This document shows positions 50,521 through 60,093 of a DNA stretch of 64,000 nucleotides, in pieces (position 1 is the stretch's first letter; the number at the start of each line of letters is the position of its first letter). A program made the translations under genes and the position numbers. Under the pieces are notes generated by a model. That model was not told the DNA's origin and searched no databases. It saw only the letters and a program-made list of their open reading frames with translations. Source of the DNA: Sneathiella litorea. GTDB lineage: Bacteria; Pseudomonadota; Alphaproteobacteria; Sneathiellales; Sneathiellaceae. The stretch is from the NCBI RefSeq assembly GCF_009882915.1, contig NZ_WTUW01000002.1:682309-746308 (forward strand), in the 5' to 3' direction.

Positions 50521-51189
50521 CTAAGCCGCGCCCAAGCCCATCTGCCAGAAGTCCGACTCCAGACGGGTGGCCGTGGCGAAGGTTTTAGAGAGATCAGGAA
50601 ACCGCGCCTGGGTAAATCTCTTGATGGCGAGAGCGTCAATTTCCGCCGTCATATCCGTGACCAGCTGCTGATACTCATTGCCCGCGTACATCTCGATCCA
50701 GGTGATGTACGGGTTTCCCTCAATTTTAGTCTCCCGCGATTTGGCGAGCCGCGCCCCGATTTCCCCATAGCCAATGGCGCAGGGAGCCAGCGCGACCATC
50801 AGATCGAGCAGATCGCCCGCCATTCCGCGCTCCAGCACGAAACGGGTATAGGCGATATTCTCCGGCGCCTCCTCAAGAGTTTCCAGCTCCGCCGCGGTAA
50901 TGCCCCAGTCGGCGCAATAGCCCACATGCAGTTCCATCTCCATCTCGAGAATTGCCTTCACCCCGGCAAGCGCCGAGCGCATCTCCGTCAGGTTATCGGC
51001 CTTGTAGATGGCGAGCGCATAGGCCCGCGCAAACTGGATCAGGAAGAGATAATCCTGCTTCAGGTAATGCTGGAATGCAGCCTTGGGGAGATCCCCGCTC
51101 TGCATGCCGGCAACAAATTCATGGTGGGTATAGGCCTGCCATGCCGCTGTGTTATCGGCCTTTAACTGTTCGAAAAGCGCGAGCGCCAT
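50521..51189 (-). CDS. tenA: Aminopyrimidine aminohydrolase / thiaminase II (TenA)
   Basis: A 222-residue all-helical enzyme that salvages thiamine pyrimidine from degraded thiamine. The active-site pieces are FQHYLKQDYLFLIQFARAYA, the Cys in ELHVGYCADWGI, and the Glu in MYAGNEYQQLVTDMTAE, all as expected for TenA class C. ATG 51189 overlaps the ferredoxin stop (ATGA), so it is translationally coupled to it. No other thiamine gene is close by. Confidence 0.93.
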   Translation of the reverse strand: MALALFEQLKADNTAAWQAYTHHEFVAGMQSGDLPKAAFQHYLKQDYLFLIQFARAYALAIYKADNLTEMRSALAGVKAILEMEMELHVGYCADWGITAAELETLEEAPENIAYTRFVLERGMAGDLLDLMVALAPCAIGYGEIGARLAKSRETKIEGNPYITWIEMYAGNEYQQLVTDMTAEIDALAIKRFTQARFPDLSKTFATATRLESDFWQMGLGAA

Positions 51190-51518
51190 CAGAGCATCAT
51201 GTTGTTCGACCCGCCGGGCAGGGTCACGACAAGATCATCGAGTTCCTCGGTAATTTCAATCTGGCAGCCAAGCCGCGAGGTACGGGTCAGACCATAGGCG
51301 AGATCAAGCATATCCTCCTCATCCTCGGTCGGTTCGGGCAGGCGCTCGAAATCCTCGTCCGAGACGATGATATGGCAGGTGGAACAGGCAAGGCTTCCTT
51401 CGCAGGCACCTTCAAGATCGATATTATTCTGGTGGGCAATTTCCAGAATTGTTCTGCCGAGCGGCGCATCAACTTCCTGTCGGCTGCCATCGGGCTTGAT
51501 AAAGGTCATTTTCGGCAT
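51189..51518 (-). CDS. [2Fe-2S] ferredoxin, adrenodoxin/Isc type
   Basis: A 109-residue ferredoxin. The cluster ligands are the Cys residues in [20 protein letters not shown] and the later [10 protein letters not shown]. The acidic helix [17 protein letters not shown] is the adrenodoxin-type partner-binding region. These serve iron-sulfur assembly or cytochrome P450 electron transfer. It lies next to a cysteine desulfurase gene upstream (68 bp), suggesting an iron-sulfur assembly role, and close to the reductase at 48.4 kb. Confidence 0.93.
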   Translation of the reverse strand: MPKMTFIKPDGSRQEVDAPLGRTILEIAHQNNIDLEGACEGSLACSTCHIIVSDEDFERLPEPTEDEEDMLDLAYGLTRTSRLGCQIEITEELDDLVVTLPGGSNNMML

Positions 51519-51585
51519 GCGGACGTCAACTCCTGAACTTATCTTCCTGTTTTACCTATCCTGCCCATTGCGTCCTGTCCAGAAC

Positions 51586-52704
51586 TTAGGCAGCGAATTT
51601 CGGTGATTTCCGTTGATAGAGGCGGGTCCAACTTTCGATAAGCCGCCCGATCTCTGCATCAGTGGTGCTCCAGCCGAGACTGATGCGAATGGCAGAACCC
51701 GCCTCCTCCTCATTGGCGCCCATGGCTGTCAAGACATGGCTGGCCTTGACCTTGCCAGACGAACAGGCCGAGCCCGCGCTGACAGCAATGCCATCAAGAT
51801 CGAGGGACATGACCTGAAGTTCCGAGGCGACACCCGGCATGGAAATGGCACTGGTGTTCGGCAATCTTGGCGCATTACGGCCGTAAATGTTGCTCTCCGG
51901 CGAAATCTCAAGCAGCCGCGCCTCCATAAAATCGCGCAGTTCCGCAAGAGCGCTGTAGTCGTCCAGCCCTTTCTTCGCCGAGAGGGCGGCAACGCCCATC
52001 CCGACAATCCCGGCAACATTCTCTGTTCCGGCCCGGCGACCGAGTTCCTGTCCCCCGCCCCGGATAAAAGGCGGTACGGCAAGCCCGTCCCGAAGGACCA
52101 GCGCGCCCATGCCCTGCGGTCCGCCGAATTTATGTGCCGAAACGGTCATCATGTCAGCGCCCAGCTCGCTGAAGGCAATGGGAATCTTGCCGACGGCCTG
52201 AATGGCGTCACAGTGAAAAAGGCCGCCCCGTTCATGGATAATGTCCGCGATCTCGCGGGCTGGCTGGATCACGCCTGTCTCGTTATTGGCGAGCATGACG
52301 GAGACAAGCGCCGGACCGTCCGCCGCGTCCAGAAGATCGGTTAGCGCCACAAGATCAAGCAGGCCATTGGAATGGAGGGGGAGATGGCAGGCCCGGGGCC
52401 CCGCCGCGGCGAGTACGGAATCATGCTCCCCTGCGGAAATAAATAAAGGCCGGTCCGGGAAGCAGGACAGGGCAAAGTTATTCGCCTCCGTCCCGCCGGA
52501 GGTAAAGATAATTTCCGGCGCCTTGCAGCCAAGAAGTTGAGCTACGGACCCTCGCGCCTCCTCCACCCGGTTACGCGCGGTTCGGCCCGCCTGATGCACG
52601 GAGGAGGGATTACCCCCCGCCGCCAGGATTGCCACCATGGCAGTCACCACCTCGGGCCGGGTGGGCGCAGTCGCATTAAAATCGAGATAAACATTTACGG
52701 CCAT
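51586..52704 (-). CDS. Cysteine desulfurase (IscS/NifS-like)
   Basis: A 372-residue PLP enzyme that supplies sulfur from cysteine. The opening is VYLDFNATAPTRPEVVTAM, the substrate region is NPSSVHQAGRTARNRVEEAR, and the PLP lysine is in TVSAHKFGGPQGMGALV. The sulfur-accepting Cys lies in the loop SAGSACSSGKVKASHVL. Between cysE upstream (29 bp) and ferredoxin downstream, it fits a cysteine to iron-sulfur cluster path. Whether it is the housekeeping desulfurase cannot be told without the isc/suf locus. Confidence 0.93.
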   Translation of the reverse strand: MAVNVYLDFNATAPTRPEVVTAMVAILAAGGNPSSVHQAGRTARNRVEEARGSVAQLLGCKAPEIIFTSGGTEANNFALSCFPDRPLFISAGEHDSVLAAAGPRACHLPLHSNGLLDLVALTDLLDAADGPALVSVMLANNETGVIQPAREIADIIHERGGLFHCDAIQAVGKIPIAFSELGADMMTVSAHKFGGPQGMGALVLRDGLAVPPFIRGGGQELGRRAGTENVAGIVGMGVAALSAKKGLDDYSALAELRDFMEARLLEISPESNIYGRNAPRLPNTSAISMPGVASELQVMSLDLDGIAVSAGSACSSGKVKASHVLTAMGANEEEAGSAIRISLGWSTTDAEIGRLIESWTRLYQRKSPKFAA

Positions 52705-52733
52705 ACGAATAATCCGACCCGGCGGCTGGAAAG

Positions 52734-53504
52734 TTAAAGGTCAGTGTCCGTTTTCGCCTTGTTTGCGGCGCGCGTGGACGGTTTCTTCTTGGGCTTAATG
52801 GCGATCGGAGCCTCAGCTTCGTTCCGGCGCTCATTCTCCAGTTCCTCAACGCGCATGGACAGCGACTGCACCTTGTCGAGCAGCCCGTCCATTACCTTGA
52901 AAACCGGGTCGGGCAAATCATGATTCCCGACGCCATAGGCAGCGAATCTGTTATCCTGCGTACTTTTTGCCGCGCCATTTACCGCGCGCGCCGGGACGCC
53001 GACAACCGTGGTACGCTCTGGCACATCCTTCAATACGACCGAGTTCGCCCCAACGCGGGCACATTTTCCGATGGTAATGGGGCCAATGATCTGAGCGCCC
53101 GAGGCGATGATCACATCGTCCCCCAAAGTCGGGTGGCGCTTCACGCCGCGCTGTGAATCAGAATCGACGGAAGGTGCAACACCGCCCAGCGTCACGTCAT
53201 GATAGAGTGTCACATTATCGCCGATTTCCGCAGTTTCCCCGATCACCACACCCATGCCATGATCAATAAAGAACTTGCGACCGATCTTCGCCCCGGGGTG
53301 AATTTCAATGCCGGTGAGGAAGCGGCTGAACTGCGAAAACAGCCGCGCGATCAGGCGCCATTTGCGTTCCCACAGCCAATGAGCAAGGCGATGCAGGACA
53401 ATGGCATGGAAGCCCTGATAGAGCAGCGCAACCTCCAAACGGGTTCGTGCCGCGGGGTCGCGTTCCATCACGCAGGTAATTTCTTCGCTAATATGCTTGA
53501 ACAT
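52734..53504 (-). CDS. cysE: Serine O-acetyltransferase
   Basis: A 256-residue enzyme producing O-acetylserine for CysK. The hexapeptide-repeat core includes [20 protein letters not shown] and [14 protein letters not shown], and the downstream [20 protein letters not shown] is typical of the plant/bacterial short form. The C-terminus is longer than usual, with a coiled-coil segment ([15 protein letters not shown]) and a Lys/Pro/Ala tail. The first 30 residues ([19 protein letters not shown]) match the family start. Confidence 0.95.
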   Translation of the reverse strand: MFKHISEEITCVMERDPAARTRLEVALLYQGFHAIVLHRLAHWLWERKWRLIARLFSQFSRFLTGIEIHPGAKIGRKFFIDHGMGVVIGETAEIGDNVTLYHDVTLGGVAPSVDSDSQRGVKRHPTLGDDVIIASGAQIIGPITIGKCARVGANSVVLKDVPERTTVVGVPARAVNGAAKSTQDNRFAAYGVGNHDLPDPVFKVMDGLLDKVQSLSMRVEELENERRNEAEAPIAIKPKKKPSTRAANKAKTDTDL

Positions 53505-53717
53505 TTGCCCTTACCTTCTGTATTGTGCCGCTCTTGTAGCGGAATTCACCTGAGGTTTAAAGCGCCCATACCTTACAGATATATGTATATCAGGGGAACC
53601 GTCAAGGAAGCCTTTGCCTTTCCACTGACGTGTTTTTCACTGGCGAAAGCCGAAAAATGGACCATATTCAGGGTGTATCCGGCTCGAAATGTAAGCTGCT
53701 GTAGGAATTAGAAAAAA

Positions 53718-54377
53718 ATGCCCGACGTTATTTTTAATGGACCCGAAGGACGCCTGGAAGGGCGCTATCACCATTCTGACGATCCAAACGCTCCTCTCGC
53801 CCTGATCCTCCATCCGCATCCGCAGTATGGCGGAGCCATGAATAACAAGGTTGTCTATAATCTCTTTACCACCTTCAAGAAACGCGGCTTCTCTGTTCTG
53901 CGCTTCAATTTTCGCGGTGTCGGCCGCAGCCAGGGCGATTATGATCATGGCGTGGGCGAATTGTCCGATGCCGCCGCTGCGCTCGACTGGATGCAGACCC
54001 ATAACCCGAACGCCCCGGCCGTCTGGATCGGTGGTTTTTCCTTCGGTGCATGGATTTCCATGCAGTTGCTGATGCGTCGGCCGGAAGTTGCCGGATTTAT
54101 CTCCGTCGCCCCGCCCGCCAATATGTATGACTTCTCCTTCCTCGCTCCCTGCCCGTCCTCTGGTATCATCATCCATGGCGATCAGGATGTGCTGGTTCCG
54201 CGGAAAGATATCAAGAAGCTCGTGGAAAAGCTGAAGGCGCAGAAGGGCATTACCATTCATTATGACGAGATTCCCAACGCTGACCATTTCTTCGAAAACA
54301 GCCTTGATAAGCTGATGGGGTCTGTCGATGACTATCTCGACATGCGCCTGAATGGCGAAGGCGAAGAGGAAGACTGA
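53718..54377 (+). CDS. Alpha/beta hydrolase (COG2945 type)
   Basis: A 219-residue hydrolase. HPHPQYGGAMNNKVVYNLFT is the oxyanion and N-terminal signature of COG2945 proteins. The nucleophile elbow is WIGGFSFGAWISMQLLMRR, with Ser in GFSFG. The acid and His are in HGDQDVLVPRKD and IPNADHFFE. The substrate is unknown. It ends 3 bp before the convergent anmK stop. The 213 bp upstream presumably hold its promoter and that of cysE. Confidence 0.88.
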   Translation: MPDVIFNGPEGRLEGRYHHSDDPNAPLALILHPHPQYGGAMNNKVVYNLFTTFKKRGFSVLRFNFRGVGRSQGDYDHGVGELSDAAAALDWMQTHNPNAPAVWIGGFSFGAWISMQLLMRRPEVAGFISVAPPANMYDFSFLAPCPSSGIIIHGDQDVLVPRKDIKKLVEKLKAQKGITIHYDEIPNADHFFENSLDKLMGSVDDYLDMRLNGEGEEED

Positions 54378-54380
54378 CCT

Positions 54381-55502
54381 TCAAGCTGTCGCGCGCGCGC
54401 CTGAGGGGGCCGGATAGAAATGCCCACCCGTCATTGGTTCGGGTACGCCCGTCGTTGTCGGGAGGCTGAGCGGAAAGCCGCGCCGGCTCCTGACTGCCAG
54501 AAAGGCGAAGGCTTCGGCCTCCAGATCATCACCGCGCCAGCCGACGGCCTCCACCGGCTCAACCGGGACGTTGACCACCGCCTTGATGGCCTCTACCAGC
54601 GCCGGGTTCTTTCTCCCGCCACCCGTCAGTAGCCAGCGCGCCGGTTTGCCGGGCAAATGAGGCAGTGCGCGGCGGATGGTCTCGCTGGTGAAATGCAGGA
54701 GTGTCGCCGCCCCGTTCTCTAGGCCAAGCCAGGAAATCGCCTTGGCCACGTCGAACTGGTCCCGGTCGAGGCTCTTTGGCGGTTTGAGGTCGAAATACGG
54801 ATGATCGAGCAACTTCGCGAGTACCGCCTCGTCCGCCTTTCCCGACGCGGCGATGCGTCCGCCCTCGTCAAAGGGCGCGCCGTTATGGCGGAGAATCCAG
54901 TCGTCCATCAGCGCATTCGCCGGGCCGGTATCGAAGGCCAGCACTGTCTCTCCGTCGATATAGGTGACATTGCCCACCCCACCAAGATTGAGCACGGCAA
55001 GCGGTCCGTCGAGATCGCGGGCAAGCGCCTGGTGATAGAGTGGCGCGAGGGGAGCCCCTTCGCCGCCCGCCGCCACATCGTCATGACGGAACTCGGCCAC
55101 CGTATCAATCCCCGTCAGTTCCGCCATCATCTCACCATCGCCAATCTGCACGGTCACGCGGTTCTTCGGGTCATGAAAGATCGTCTGGCCGTGAAAGCCG
55201 ATAAGGTCGATTTCGTCCGTCGAAAGGTTATTCGCGGCCAGCAGTGCAAGTACAAAGTCCGCCTGCAACCGGGTAAAATCCGCAATCAGGTTTCCCGGCG
55301 CGCCTCTTTTCCCCAGCACCTCACGCAGTCGCGCGCGGAATTCCGGCTCATAAGGAACGGAGCGAACAGGGCCATGGCTGAAAATCTCGACACCGTCCGT
55401 CTCGATAATTGCCGCATCCACCCCGTCGAGCGACGTTCCGCTCATCAATCCAAGGGCGCGAAGGGGTTTATTCGACCCCTGTTTTTGTTTTATTAACGTC
55501 AT
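54381..55502 (-). CDS. anmK: Anhydro-N-acetylmuramic acid kinase
   Basis: A 373-residue sugar kinase that recycles peptidoglycan by opening and phosphorylating 1,6-anhydro-MurNAc. The ATP-binding opening is RALGLMSGTSLDGVDAAI, the catalytic Asp lies in VLAFDTGPANALMDDWILRH, and the C-terminal LLTGGGRKNPALVEAI follows. These are all family hallmarks. It is divergent from tyrS, with about 80 bp between starts. Confidence 0.94.
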   Translation of the reverse strand: MTLIKQKQGSNKPLRALGLMSGTSLDGVDAAIIETDGVEIFSHGPVRSVPYEPEFRARLREVLGKRGAPGNLIADFTRLQADFVLALLAANNLSTDEIDLIGFHGQTIFHDPKNRVTVQIGDGEMMAELTGIDTVAEFRHDDVAAGGEGAPLAPLYHQALARDLDGPLAVLNLGGVGNVTYIDGETVLAFDTGPANALMDDWILRHNGAPFDEGGRIAASGKADEAVLAKLLDHPYFDLKPPKSLDRDQFDVAKAISWLGLENGAATLLHFTSETIRRALPHLPGKPARWLLTGGGRKNPALVEAIKAVVNVPVEPVEAVGWRGDDLEAEAFAFLAVRSRRGFPLSLPTTTGVPEPMTGGHFYPAPSGARATA

Positions 55503-55585
55503 GTGTCATACCGCACTTTTAATCTGGTTCCCAAATGTGCTAAACGATGGCGCTCTTTAACCTCAAAGTAACAGAATTATATTCC

Positions 55586-56839
55586 ATGACCGAATTACGC
55601 TCCGACTTCCTGAAAGTCTTCACTGAACGCGGCTACCTGCATCAATGTACAGATATCGACGCTCTGGATAAAGCTTTTGCTGACGGAATCGTGACCGCCT
55701 ATATCGGTTTTGACTGTACGGCGAAAAGCCTCCATGCGGGCAGCTTGATGCAAATCATGATCCTGCGCCGCCTGCAAAAGGCCGGACACAAGCCGATCGT
55801 GCTGATGGGCGGCGGGACAACGAAAGTCGGCGACCCGACCGGGCGCGATGAAAGCCGCCCGCTGATCACCGATGAAACCATCCAGGAAAATATGGACGGC
55901 ATCAAGAAGGTGTTCGAGAAGTTCCTCACCTTCGGTGACGGCCCGACGGACGCGATCATGGTCAATAACGCGGACTGGCTGGACGACATTAAATACATCC
56001 AGTTCCTGCGTGAATACGGACCGCATTTCTCGATCAACCGGATGCTCTCCTTCGACAGCGTGAAACTCCGGCTGGAGCGCGAGGAGTCCATGACCTTCCT
56101 CGAGTTCAACTACATGATCCTGCAGGCCTACGACTTCGTCGAGCTGAAGAAGAAATACAATTGCAGCCTGCAGCTTGGCGGCTCCGATCAATGGGGCAAT
56201 ATCGTCAACGGCGTCGAACTCGGCCGCCGGACCAACGGCTTTTCCCTGTTTGGCCTGACCTCGCCGCTGCTCACCACCGCGTCGGGCGGAAAAATGGGCA
56301 AGACGCTGGGCGGCGCGATCTGGCTTAATGAGGATATGCTGAGCGCCTATGACTACTGGCAGTTCTGGCGCAACACCGAAGATGCCGATGTCGGCAAGTT
56401 CCTGCGCCTGTTTACCGACATCCCGATGGACGAGATTGCACGGCTTGAGAAGCTCGAAGGGGCGGAGCTGAACGAGGCGAAGAAAATCCTCGCCGATGCC
56501 TGCACCGAGATGGCCCATGGCAAGGCCGCAGCCGAAGCTGCCGCCGAGACCGCGCGCCAGACTTTCGAAATGGGACAGACAGCGGAAGGCCTGCCGACAC
56601 TGGACGTGCCGAAGGGCGAGCTTGAAGCCGGTATTCTTGCCGCTGCGCTGTTTCAGCGGGCGGGCCTCGCCGGATCAAATTCCGAAGCGCGTAAACTCAT
56701 CAAGGGCGGCGGCGCCCGGCTCAATGACGAGAAGATTTCAGACGAAAAAGCAATGATCAGCCTCAGCGACCTTGATGCTGACGGTCGGATCAAGCTCTCT
56801 GCGGGCAAGAAGCGGCACTACCTGATCCAGCCTGTCTGA
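55586..56839 (+). CDS. tyrS: Tyrosyl-tRNA synthetase
   Basis: A 417-residue class Ic synthetase. The HIGH-like motif is in [17 protein letters not shown], the tyrosine pocket in [20 protein letters not shown] and [14 protein letters not shown], and the KMSKS-type loop is [12 protein letters not shown]-terminal S4 RNA-binding domain ([18 protein letters not shown]) is present. ATG 55586 is preferred to ATG 55547 because it opens directly into the conserved [20 protein letters not shown] region. Confidence 0.95.
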   Translation: MTELRSDFLKVFTERGYLHQCTDIDALDKAFADGIVTAYIGFDCTAKSLHAGSLMQIMILRRLQKAGHKPIVLMGGGTTKVGDPTGRDESRPLITDETIQENMDGIKKVFEKFLTFGDGPTDAIMVNNADWLDDIKYIQFLREYGPHFSINRMLSFDSVKLRLEREESMTFLEFNYMILQAYDFVELKKKYNCSLQLGGSDQWGNIVNGVELGRRTNGFSLFGLTSPLLTTASGGKMGKTLGGAIWLNEDMLSAYDYWQFWRNTEDADVGKFLRLFTDIPMDEIARLEKLEGAELNEAKKILADACTEMAHGKAAAEAAAETARQTFEMGQTAEGLPTLDVPKGELEAGILAAALFQRAGLAGSNSEARKLIKGGGARLNDEKISDEKAMISLSDLDADGRIKLSAGKKRHYLIQPV

Positions 56840-56844
56840 CCTGC

Positions 56845-59800
56845 TTATGGGCTCTCGCGGTTGTTGGGCTTGTTGGTGGACGGCGGCTGGATATCGTCCT
56901 GGTCCCAGGGCTCGAAGAACATGCGCCGGAGGATACCGGGGGCCAGCGCCGATACGGCGTTGACGTCTATATCCGGATCTTCAAGCCCGCCTGTCACCTT
57001 ATAGGAGAAGCCGAAGATCCCCTCCCCCTTCTTGCCGACGAGCAGGGTGCCGAGGATGGGTATATTCCCAAGCATGGAGTTCAGCGTATAGGAGGGGATC
57101 ACAGTACCGTACATGTCGATCTTGTTGGCCGGCTGATCCACCTTCCCGGTTAGCGTAATCCCGATAGACCCAATCGCGCGAAAATCCTTGGTGGTGAAAA
57201 TGCCGTTCTCATAAGTAAAGGGCCCCTCCACCGTCGCAAAGACCATTCCCTCCCCGCGCAGCAAATCAACAATACCACCGAGCGAACCGAGGGTCAGGAT
57301 CTTGCCAAGCACCGGAGCATTCACGACACGCACATCCTTGATCTTAACCGTTCCTTTCGCCGGGCGGGAGGGCTGGCTGTCATCGATCTCGGCGGTCAGA
57401 TTCAGGTTGCCGTCGCGGAAATCATCATAGAGGTCAAGGCCGCGAAAGAGCGATCCTGCGTCATCGGATATGAAACTGACCTGCCGCCCCCTGATGGATG
57501 GCTTGATCTCGAAATCAAAACTCTTCTCGCCCTTGAACTGCCCGGTTGCCATACCCGAGGTAATCAAGTTCCCGTCAACGTTCATTCTCGACGTGACATT
57601 ATCAAGGGTCAGGCCCTGGTCCAGCAATACCCGATCAAGATCGATATCGATTACTATTTGCCGGTTTTCTTCGGGACCATCGATATCCGCCTCATTCAGA
57701 TCATAGGTCGCGACCACGAAGGGTTTCAGGTCGAACTGCGCGCCATTGACCTTGATCTTCATGTCGCCCTCTGTTGGCTGGGAGAAGGTGACATTGAAGT
57801 TACTCTCCCCAAAATGAACATTGGGCAGTGTAAGCTCGGTCAGTAAACTCTTCTCCATCACGGCCGTGCCTGTCGCCGTCAAATCCCCCGCCGTAACCGC
57901 AATATTACTGAGCGTGGTGACATCCGTCGCGGTAGTGCTGATGTCCGCCGTGAACTGGCCTGCTTCGCCCGCCGCCTTTGTCCAGTGGAGGGCCTCCACC
58001 TGGACGGTTGTCTCCGTGATATCAAGCTTGATTGCGCCGCTCGCGCTACCGTCGGGCTTGGTTTCTAGGGTCACATCCGCCGTCATGGGGCCCTTGAAAT
58101 AAGGCGTGTCGAGATGGAGCGCCTTTCGCCCCGCGTCATCGGGTGTGGCCGTCAGCACATAGCGCCGATTCCCTTCCCTCGTCCCCGTAAACCAGCTTTC
58201 CGCCTCGATTTTACCGGGAACCCCGTTCAGCGCCGCCGTACCTGATACCTGCACGCCTTTCGGGTTAACCGCGACTTTAAGCGCGCCCTTTTCAAGGGTG
58301 ACATCCTCCGCCACGTCGGGAATGGTCGCATCGGTGAAATCGCCATTTGCCGCATACTTTACATTCTCGAGCTGCAAATCGAAGCGAAGCGGAAACTTGA
58401 AGGAGGCATCGACTGTTCCCGTCCCCGTCATTGCCGACGGGACAATGCCATAAGGCGTTGCAAGGCCAAGCGGTTCCAAATCAAGGAAGGTAAAGATTTC
58501 GCGGCTGCTTCCCGTCACCCGGATGACGATATCGGCAAGCTGGTCATATTTGTCGAACTCGTTAACAATCACCTTATCGGACGTCACATTGAGGCTGCCA
58601 AGCTTACCGGTCAACGCGCTGATCGTGACGCCGGTTTCGGTGAGGACCCCGCTACCGGAGATATCCGTCACCTTGGGAAGCGGTGCATAATAATCGGCAG
58701 AGGTGCCCTTCAGGTCGAATTTCAGCATCACGGCATCCTTGGGAATTTCGCCGCTTTCCAGTGCACCGGGCGGTAGTTCAATCTTGAAGTTCGCCGTCGG
58801 CACCTCTCCGCCGCGAATATTCTTCGTCACCCAGTCATAGCCGTTGCTCGCCATGGAGTAGGGCCAAAACCGCCCGAGATCATCGACCTTGAGATTGTTC
58901 AATCCCCCTTCAAGCGTAAGGCCCATGCCAACATCTGCCACGTCAACGACCCCGTTCATCGCCACCGACGTGCCCAAGGTCTCGGCCTTCACGCTTTCAA
59001 GGGTGACTTTCCTGAAATCGCCCGTTACCTCACCCGAAACCGAGACGCTATCGATGGAGAGCGGCTCTTTATACAGCTCCGGCAGGTCAACCTTGCCGGG
59101 GCCCGCCGTCACATCGAAGCCAAGAGTATCAAAGCTGAATTTCTCATCAAGATCGACATTGACATGCCCGGACAGGGTTAGGTCAATACCCTTCAGGATT
59201 TCAAGTTCCGCCACCTGCGCCCCGACCAGCGGGAGCGGCAGGTCATTAAACTGGCCATCGATCAGTGTGCGCTTGAGCTGCCGGTCATAGTCACCAAACG
59301 CCACCACCGAGACATTTTCGTTGCCGACCTTGATCGTTCCGCTGGCCTGACCGCGCAGGCCCTGGTTTTCACGCCAAACGAAGACATCGGCCCCGGTCGC
59401 CCGCCAGAAACGGCCTAATATTTCATCCTCGATAAAGACTGCGGAATCATAAATCTCCACCCGTTCAAGATACCCGGTCAGGCTATCGGGGTTCGGCTCC
59501 TTGCTGAGCTCCTTCAGGATATCGAGATATTCTTCCTCCGCGGCGGCGACCTCATCAGACGAACTTCTCTCGGTATCGCCGCTGGTTCCCGTCTCCCTCA
59601 TCAGGCTGTGTTGATAGCCGAACTTGATTTCGCCCGCCTTGTTCCGGGTGAGGCGGATTTTGAGGCCGGTAAATTCCAGCTCCGCCGGGGCAATCCGCCC
59701 GCGCAGCATCGCCGCCCCGCTGAACACCATCGTTACATCGGGGATGGAGGCAACCCGGCGTTTCTCATCCGATATCTCCAGATTCTCAATGGCGACATTC

Positions 59801-60021
59801 AGGTTCTTGTCGCGGCCGTTCCATTCCAGCTCCAGCTTGCGGAAGGAGAAATCAACCTCCGGATATTGCGCTTCCAGAATCTGAACGACATACGGCTCGA
59901 TAAAGGATAGCGACATTGGCCCGCGCGACAACGCTGCGACCAGCCCCAGCGCTACGATAAAGACAAGAACGACGGCTCCCATCAGGATCCGGTACAATAA
60001 TCTGGAGGATGCTTTGACCAA
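56845..60021 (-). CDS. AsmA-like giant periplasmic protein (DUF3971, YhdP family)
   Basis: A 1058-residue protein with an N-terminal membrane anchor (GAVVLVFIVALGLVAALSRG) and a long repetitive beta-structured periplasmic part. The DUF3971-type PMSLSFIEPYVVQILEAQYP follows the anchor. The AsmA-like C-terminal region includes GKILTLGSLGGIVDLLRGEG, with MYGTVIPSYTLNSMLGNIPI and LVGKKGEGIFGFSYKVTGGL near the end. Such proteins bridge inner and outer membranes and move phospholipids. The start is a TTG at 60021; no upstream in-frame ATG exists before the divergent glnE gene, so the start is uncertain. Confidence 0.88.
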   Translation of the reverse strand: MVKASSRLLYRILMGAVVLVFIVALGLVAALSRGPMSLSFIEPYVVQILEAQYPEVDFSFRKLELEWNGRDKNLNVAIENLEISDEKRRVASIPDVTMVFSGAAMLRGRIAPAELEFTGLKIRLTRNKAGEIKFGYQHSLMRETGTSGDTERSSSDEVAAAEEEYLDILKELSKEPNPDSLTGYLERVEIYDSAVFIEDEILGRFWRATGADVFVWRENQGLRGQASGTIKVGNENVSVVAFGDYDRQLKRTLIDGQFNDLPLPLVGAQVAELEILKGIDLTLSGHVNVDLDEKFSFDTLGFDVTAGPGKVDLPELYKEPLSIDSVSVSGEVTGDFRKVTLESVKAETLGTSVAMNGVVDVADVGMGLTLEGGLNNLKVDDLGRFWPYSMASNGYDWVTKNIRGGEVPTANFKIELPPGALESGEIPKDAVMLKFDLKGTSADYYAPLPKVTDISGSGVLTETGVTISALTGKLGSLNVTSDKVIVNEFDKYDQLADIVIRVTGSSREIFTFLDLEPLGLATPYGIVPSAMTGTGTVDASFKFPLRFDLQLENVKYAANGDFTDATIPDVAEDVTLEKGALKVAVNPKGVQVSGTAALNGVPGKIEAESWFTGTREGNRRYVLTATPDDAGRKALHLDTPYFKGPMTADVTLETKPDGSASGAIKLDITETTVQVEALHWTKAAGEAGQFTADISTTATDVTTLSNIAVTAGDLTATGTAVMEKSLLTELTLPNVHFGESNFNVTFSQPTEGDMKIKVNGAQFDLKPFVVATYDLNEADIDGPEENRQIVIDIDLDRVLLDQGLTLDNVTSRMNVDGNLITSGMATGQFKGEKSFDFEIKPSIRGRQVSFISDDAGSLFRGLDLYDDFRDGNLNLTAEIDDSQPSRPAKGTVKIKDVRVVNAPVLGKILTLGSLGGIVDLLRGEGMVFATVEGPFTYENGIFTTKDFRAIGSIGITLTGKVDQPANKIDMYGTVIPSYTLNSMLGNIPILGTLLVGKKGEGIFGFSYKVTGGLEDPDIDVNAVSALAPGILRRMFFEPWDQDDIQPPSTNKPNNRESP

Positions 60022-60093
60022 TTGCAGATTCGCTTTGAATAAGGCTTGTATAAAAAAAGTCTGTCCCGATAATCAACCTCACTATCGTAAACC

